A stretch of 64,000 nt of DNA, taken from the NCBI RefSeq assembly GCF_900100925.1, contig NZ_FNKO01000002.1, forward strand, positions 806,001-870,000. The letters are read 5' to 3'. Position 1 is the first letter of the stretch, and each line of letters begins with the position of its first letter. Positions 60,079 to 64,000 of this stretch are shown one piece after another. The notes beneath the pieces were generated by a model. It was not told the DNA's origin, ran no database searches, and saw only the letters and a program-made list of their open reading frames with translations. The DNA comes from Actinopolyspora saharensis. Lineage in GTDB: Bacteria > Actinomycetota > Actinomycetes > Mycobacteriales > Pseudonocardiaceae. Position numbers and translations under genes: made by a program.

Positions 60079-60149
60079 TCACAGGGGACGACATTCACAG
60101 GGAAAGGCGTTCACAGGCGGCGGGAGTCACAGGAGCCGGGAGTCACAGG
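60079..60149. repeat. Five-copy 16-base-period repeat at the permease stop
   Basis: TCACAGG occurs at 60079, 60095, 60111, 60127 and 60143, with exact 16-base spacing. On the minus strand each unit reads CCTGTGA and thus holds a TGA in rotating frames; one is the permease stop (60143-60145). The tract fills the gap to the glycosyltransferase start. Units differ in the other nine positions. Confidence 0.85.
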
Positions 60150-60985
60150 GGCCGGCGAAACCCCCTGACCGCGAACACGGCGCCGACCACGAGCAGCAGC
60201 ACACTGGTCCCCAGGGCGGACCAGACCCCGCTGCCCACGGGCAGCGCCAGGCAGAGGTCCCGGGAGGCGTCGACGGCGTAGGTGAGCGGATTGATGCGGG
60301 CCACGACCCGCAGCCAACCGGGCAGCGCGTCCAGCGGCACGAACGCGCTGGAGGCGAACATCAGCGGGAACATCGCCAGGAAGCCCACGCTCTGCATCAC
60401 CTCCTCCTTGCGCACCCAGGAGGCGATGGCGAGAAAGACCCAGGTCAGCGACCAGCTGACGAGCAGGGCCAGCAGCCACGCGCTGATCGTGCCCGTCAGT
60501 CCACCCTCCGGCGCGAACCCGAACAGCACGGTCGCCGCCAGCAGCAGGACCACGAGCTGCACGGCGGTGCGGAACATGTCGGCCAGGCTGCGCGCCACCA
60601 GCACCGTGCCGAGCCGGATGGGCAGCGCCCGGAACCTGCCCAGCACGCCGTTCTTCATGTCGGTGATCAGTCCGACACCGGACTGCAGGGAGGCCCCGAT
60701 CCCCGTGGTCACCAGGATCGCGGGCATCAGGTAGTTGATGTAGCTGTCCGTCTGGGACGCGATGCTGCCCATCAGCGCCTTGCCGAAGACCTGGCTGAAC
60801 AGCGTCAGCATGATCAGCGGCTGTAACAGGCTGAAGACGACTATCCGCGGGTCACGCAGCACCGCGCGCAGCGACCTGCCGGTGAGGACCGTGACCTGGG
60901 TCCAGACGCTCGCGCCCTGCCAGTTGCGACGTTCGTGCTCAGTGCCCGCGGACCCGTCCGGAGGGGCGGTCAGTGTAGTGGTCAT
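60143..60985 (-). CDS. ABC-2 type permease, DrrB-like
   Basis: The 280-residue protein has about six membrane helices and the ABC-2 pattern: RSLRAVLRDPRIVVFSLLQPLIMLTLFSQVF, YINYLMPAILVTTGIG, and the C-terminal FAVRGFRRPL. It is the membrane partner of the ATPase encoded just upstream (21-base gap). Together they resemble DrrAB, the daunorubicin exporter. The protein ends inside the 16-base-period repeat. ATG 60985 is preceded by GGAAAGCG. Confidence 0.88.
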   Translation of the reverse strand: MTTTLTAPPDGSAGTEHERRNWQGASVWTQVTVLTGRSLRAVLRDPRIVVFSLLQPLIMLTLFSQVFGKALMGSIASQTDSYINYLMPAILVTTGIGASLQSGVGLITDMKNGVLGRFRALPIRLGTVLVARSLADMFRTAVQLVVLLLAATVLFGFAPEGGLTGTISAWLLALLVSWSLTWVFLAIASWVRKEEVMQSVGFLAMFPLMFASSAFVPLDALPGWLRVVARINPLTYAVDASRDLCLALPVGSGVWSALGTSVLLLVVGAVFAVRGFRRPL

Positions 60986-61006
60986 GTGCGCTTTCCGATC
61001 GTCGTG

Positions 61007-61951
61007 TCAGGCCGCCTGATGCGCGGAGTTGGCCAGGGTCAGGTAGACGTCGTCCAGAGTCGGTTCGCCCAGTCCGAGCCCGCTCACCTCGATGCCGGCC
61101 TCGTCCAGCGCGCGCACGACCACGGCGAGCTCGTGCGAGGCGGCCACCGGTGTGGTGATCACGTGCCGCTCCGCGTCGTGCACCGGGCTCATCCCGCCTG
61201 CGCGCAGCGCGTTCACCGCCCGCTCCGCGTCGGCGGGGTCGGCCAGCGTCGCGGTGGCGGTCCGCTGCCCCACCTCGGCCTTGAGCTCCTCGGCCGTTCC
61301 CGAGGCGACGACCTTGCCGCTGGACAGCACGGTGATGGAGTCGGCGAGCCTGTCCGCCTCGTCGAGGTACTGCGTGGTCAGCAACACCGTGGTCCCGTCG
61401 TTGACCAGGTTCTCCACGATCCGCCACAGCCCCATGCGGCTGGACGGGTCCAGTCCCGTGGTCGGCTCGTCCAGGAAGATCACGTCCGGTCCCCCGACGA
61501 GGCTGGCGGCCAGGTCCAGCCTGCGGCGCATCCCCCCGGAGTAGTTGCGCGCGGGCCGCTTGGCGGCCTCGGTCAGCTCGAACAGCTCGAGCAGTTCCTC
61601 GGCGCGCTTCTTGGCCGCGCGCTTGCCCGCTCCCAGCAGCCTGGCCACGAGGACCAAGTTGTCCGATCCGGACAGTTGCTCGTCCACCGCGGCGAACTGC
61701 CCGGTCAGGCCGATGCGGGAGCAGACCTTCCTGCTCTCCCGGACCACGTCGTGGCCCGCCACCCGCGCCGTTCCCCTCGTCGGAGGGGACAGGGTGCTCA
61801 GGATGTTGACCAGCGTGGTCTTGCCCGCACCGTTGTGCCCCAGCAACCCCAGTACCGATCCCCGCGGCACCTGCAGACTCACGTCGTCCAGTGCCGTGAA
61901 CTTGCCGAATTCCTTGCTGACGTGCTCGACCTCGATGGGTGGTCCTGTCAT
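61007..61951 (-). CDS. ABC transporter ATP-binding protein, DrrA-like
   Basis: The 314-residue ATPase shows Walker A GHNGAGKTT at about residue 38, Q-loop LTGQFAAVDEQLSG, signature YSGGMRRRLDLAASL, Walker B VIFLDEPTTGLDP and the switch His region TQYLDEADRLAD. The C-terminal extension (about residues 220-314) with LDDVYLTL matches DrrA-type exporters. ATG 61951 follows AAGGA on the minus strand. It is the second gene of a TetR-controlled operon and would drive export of a hydrophobic drug. Confidence 0.93.
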   Translation of the reverse strand: MTGPPIEVEHVSKEFGKFTALDDVSLQVPRGSVLGLLGHNGAGKTTLVNILSTLSPPTRGTARVAGHDVVRESRKVCSRIGLTGQFAAVDEQLSGSDNLVLVARLLGAGKRAAKKRAEELLELFELTEAAKRPARNYSGGMRRRLDLAASLVGGPDVIFLDEPTTGLDPSSRMGLWRIVENLVNDGTTVLLTTQYLDEADRLADSITVLSSGKVVASGTAEELKAEVGQRTATATLADPADAERAVNALRAGGMSPVHDAERHVITTPVAASHELAVVVRALDEAGIEVSGLGLGEPTLDDVYLTLANSAHQAA

Positions 61952-61962
61952 AACGTCCTTCT

Positions 61963-62598
61963 TCAGCGGTGCTCGTGCTGGCCCGGTTCGGCCAGGACCC
62001 CGTTGAGCAGCACGTCGATGCGCGATTCGATCGCGGACTGCTCGTCTTCCGGGGTGGTCGTTTCGAATCGCGTACTCATCAGCAGCCCGAGCAACATCCG
62101 GGCGACGTCGCCGGGCGACTTGCGGAACCTGTGCTCGTCCCGGGCCACCAGTTCCGCGCAGGCGTCGATCAAGTCCCGGACGAACTGGGGCCCGCCCTCG
62201 GTGCGGTGCTGTTCGGCTTTCTGGTGCCGGTGCACGTCGTACTCCGAATCGGAGAGATTGTGCACGAGCTTGCCCAGACGGTGGAAGTGGTCCAACACGA
62301 TCGAGGAAGCCCGGCTCAGCCGATCGGCCAAGTCGTGCTCCGGTGGGATCGACCTGATGCGCGCGCACGCCTCGTCGGTGCGGAAGGCCTCGGAGACGCA
62401 GGCTTGCAGCAGCTCGTTCTTGTCCGTGAAAACCCGGAAGATCGTTCCTTCCGCGACCTCGGCGGCCCGCGCGATCGAGCGGGTCGTGATGTTGGGCCCC
62501 TGCTCGACCAGCAGCGGCAGCGTGGCCCGAACGATCTCCTCCCGACGTCGTTCCGAACTCATCGCGGGCGCCCTGCGCCGAGAACGATCCGTGCTCAC
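61963..62598 (-). CDS. TetR family transcriptional regulator
   Basis: The 211-residue regulator has an N-terminal helix-turn-helix (RREEIVRATLPLLVEQGPNITTRSIARAAEVAEGTIFRVFTDKNELLQACV) and a helical ligand domain. A perfect 18-base palindrome (62612-62629) lies 13 bases upstream of the start, an excellent operator site for repression of itself and the co-directional ABC-glycosyltransferase genes. The start GTG 62598 is used; ATG 62562 is an alternative. The ligand is probably the exported drug. Confidence 0.9.
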   Translation of the reverse strand: MSTDRSRRRAPAMSSERRREEIVRATLPLLVEQGPNITTRSIARAAEVAEGTIFRVFTDKNELLQACVSEAFRTDEACARIRSIPPEHDLADRLSRASSIVLDHFHRLGKLVHNLSDSEYDVHRHQKAEQHRTEGGPQFVRDLIDACAELVARDEHRFRKSPGDVARMLLGLLMSTRFETTTPEDEQSAIESRIDVLLNGVLAEPGQHEHR

Positions 62599-62611
62599 GC
62601 GAGCAGTCTAC

Positions 62612-62629
62612 TGAGTGAGCACTCACTCA
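62612..62629. promoter_or_regulatory. TetR operator palindrome
   Basis: TGAGTGAG-CA-CTCACTCA is a perfect 8-2-8 inverted repeat. The TGAGTGAG/CTCACTCA type is typical for TetR-family operators in DrrAB-like loci. Its place between the TetR start and the preceding gene end fits autoregulation. Confidence 0.82.
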
Positions 62630-62749
62630 TCAAGGCGCTCCGGGTGTGCGCACGACCACTTCCACAGCTCCTCCGTGGCACAGCGCCCCGAGGGGCTGCC
62701 CTCCTGCTTCCGCGCCACCCGGCCCGGACCCTGCCGCGCGCACCGGCGG

Positions 62750-64000
62750 TCAGCCCCGGCCCGCCATCGACACGTCCACCCGGTTCGGCCGCACGCTGCG
62801 GCTGCCCTCCTCGGGATCGAGCAGGAAGTCGCAGCGCTCCACCCGGCCGGAGCGGGCGGCCAACCGGTCGACGGCGGGCTGCAGTCCCGAGGCCGAGGCG
62901 ACCACCGTGACCGGCTCCTCCGGCAGCTCCTCCACCTTGTAGCTCCCGTCGGGCGAGGTCAGCATCCGCGCCAGCTGCACCCCGCGCCCGTCCGTGACGG
63001 TCACGCTCGCCCCCGGCACGGCTGCTCCGGAGGCGTCGGTGACCGACCCGGCCAGCGTCCGGTGCCGCACCGGTTCCGGAGGCTCCACCGCGGGGTCGAC
63101 GACCACATCGCTGTCGTCCACGTGCTCGTAACCGCCAGCGGTGTCCGCAGTGGACCCCGCGGCCGCACCGGACCGCGACCTGCGTCGCACGAGCAGCTGG
63201 TTGAACACCACCAGCGCCACGCCGAGCAGCACCCAGGCACACAGCCCGAGAATGGCGCCGAGCGCTCCGGTCCCCTCGAAGTAGAGGATTCCGCGCATCG
63301 CGTGCACGGCCTGCCCGAGCGGCATGACCAGGTGCAACGACTGGAAGAAGCCGGGGACCAGATCCTTCGGGATCGCCCCGCTGCTGGAGGGCAGGCTCAG
63401 CAGGACGAACAGCCCCACGGCCACACCGGGGACGAACTGCTTGACGAACGGGATCAGGCCGAACGTCGTCCAGGCCACGGCCTGGGTGAGCAGGAAGCCG
63501 ACCAGCAGGAGGAGCGGATCGTTGTAGATGACATCCAGCGACAGGGCCGCCCCGTAGACGATCAGCGTCCCCAGCAGGCCGACGCCGACCAGTGAGCCCA
63601 GCTTCTGCCTGGTGGTCAACTCCGCCCGCAGCAGCATCATCACCGCTATGTAAGGCGGGATGTTTATCGCCATCAGGCAGTAGAACAGGCCGGTCCCCAT
63701 GACGTCACCGGGAGCGGTGGGCACGATGTCGGTGGTGGTCAGCTGTTGACCGGACTGCTGCGCGACCGGGGTGAAGACCTGGCGCAGCATCTGCACGCTC
63801 GCCTTGCCGTTGGCCGAGGCGTAGAACAGCTCGCCGTTGGCCGGGTCGTAGGCGGCGGTCGCCTCCCTGTCGTCGATCGACTGCTTCGCCGCCTGCACGT
63901 CCGGAACCGCCGTCACGTCGAAGCCGTCGGGCACGGACCTGTTCAGCGCGGTGTCCAGCCGCTCCGCGCTCTGCTCACCGACCACGGCCACTGGCATATC
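62750..64000 (-). CDS. YhgE/Pip-like ABC-2 membrane protein with carboxypeptidase-regulatory-like domain (5' end outside window)
   Basis: The frame is open to the window edge on the minus strand, so the N terminus lies beyond 64000. The visible 416 residues have a soluble region, then about six membrane helices (VMGTGLFYCLMAINIPPYIAVMMLLRAEL onward, ABC-2/YhgE type). A cytoplasmic linker follows and then a C-terminal beta-sandwich (about the last 95 residues; LAGSVTDASGAAVPGASVTVTDGRG, a carboxypeptidase-regulatory-like fold). YhgE/Pip proteins are linked to type VII export and phage infection. The terminal domain is unusual. It runs in the same direction as the TetR operon, 151 bases upstream of its first gene. 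Confidence 0.78.
   Translation of the reverse strand, partial: DMPVAVVGEQSAERLDTALNRSVPDGFDVTAVPDVQAAKQSIDDREATAAYDPANGELFYASANGKASVQMLRQVFTPVAQQSGQQLTTTDIVPTAPGDVMGTGLFYCLMAINIPPYIAVMMLLRAELTTRQKLGSLVGVGLLGTLIVYGAALSLDVIYNDPLLLLVGFLLTQAVAWTTFGLIPFVKQFVPGVAVGLFVLLSLPSSSGAIPKDLVPGFFQSLHLVMPLGQAVHAMRGILYFEGTGALGAILGLCAWVLLGVALVVFNQLLVRRRSRSGAAAGSTADTAGGYEHVDDSDVVVDPAVEPPEPVRHRTLAGSVTDASGAAVPGASVTVTDGRGVQLARMLTSPDGSYKVEELPEEPVTVVASASGLQPAVDRLAARSGRVERCDFLLDPEEGSRSVRPNRVDVSMAGRG

Noticed and set aside
58847..62629. A polyketide or peptide biosynthetic cluster around the exporter and glycosyltransferase
   Set aside because: No PKS, NRPS or related core gene is present within the window, so only a resistance-type operon is supported.

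Overview
The window is very GC-rich, with short intergenic gaps, many GTG starts and many 4-base ATGA/GTGA stop-start overlaps. This points to an actinomycete. The GlpR/SepX-Glp pair, the DUF397/XRE cassette, DUF3558 lipoproteins and ESX-type small proteins fit the Pseudonocardiales (Saccharopolyspora/Actinopolyspora-like), but the genus is inference.

Region 1 (1-7.6 kb) is a sugar-utilisation stretch: the end of a sugar ABC-transporter binding protein, a Gfo/Idh/MocA dehydrogenase, a Tat-exported TIM-barrel isomerase/epimerase-like protein and a 1,445-residue secreted ThuA / PQQ-type sugar dehydrogenase / PKD / CBM6-like / DUF1080 fusion. Region 2 (7.7-15.8 kb) is a tightly overlapping eight-gene ebo-type cluster: an inositol-phosphate-synthase-like protein, EboC, a TIM barrel, EboA, EboB, EboE, EboF and a second TIM barrel. 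Ebo clusters are linked to movement or modification of small metabolites across the membrane. A LysR regulator, an alpha/beta hydrolase and a DHA2 MFS exporter follow (16.2-19.4 kb).

Region 3 (19.6-33.6 kb) is a conserved actinobacterial backbone, syntenic as I recall with Mycobacterium tuberculosis Rv0981-Rv0996: tRNA-Ala, GlpR/SepX, RimJ-like, gephyrin-like Glp, GalU, 5-formyl-THF cyclo-ligase, a CIRCE element in front of a Ruc/FmdB zinc-ribbon chaperone, a SAF-domain protein, MoaB/MogA, HtrA (PepD) and MprAB. A DeoR-GalT pair sits between HtrA and MprB.

Region 4 (33.8-43.4 kb) holds BluB, two GGDEF proteins, a GT-B-like protein whose leader contains 16 perfect copies of a 7-base repeat just after a sigma70-like promoter, a STAND NTPase, tRNA-Arg, an RBBP9-like hydrolase and an epimerase. 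Region 5 (43.4-54.5 kb) is accessory: a KAP NTPase fused to a receiver-like domain, a TM2 protein, a zinc-finger/XRE/DUF397 regulatory cassette, an EspC-like protein with a large helical partner, and two near-identical tandem lipoprotein genes made by a 1,081-base duplication. Region 6 (54-64 kb) contains a PepSY protein with a two-component system, a rhodanese membrane protein, an ABM-fold protein, and a TetR / DrrAB-like ABC / macrolide-type glycosyltransferase operon with a palindromic operator and a 16-base-period repeat. The window ends inside a YhgE/Pip-like membrane protein.

The strongest candidates for something undescribed are the KAP-receiver fusion, the heptanucleotide-repeat leader, the actinobacterial ebo variant and the duplicated lipoprotein/type VII cargo locus. 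Coordinates were worked out by hand; no database search was run.
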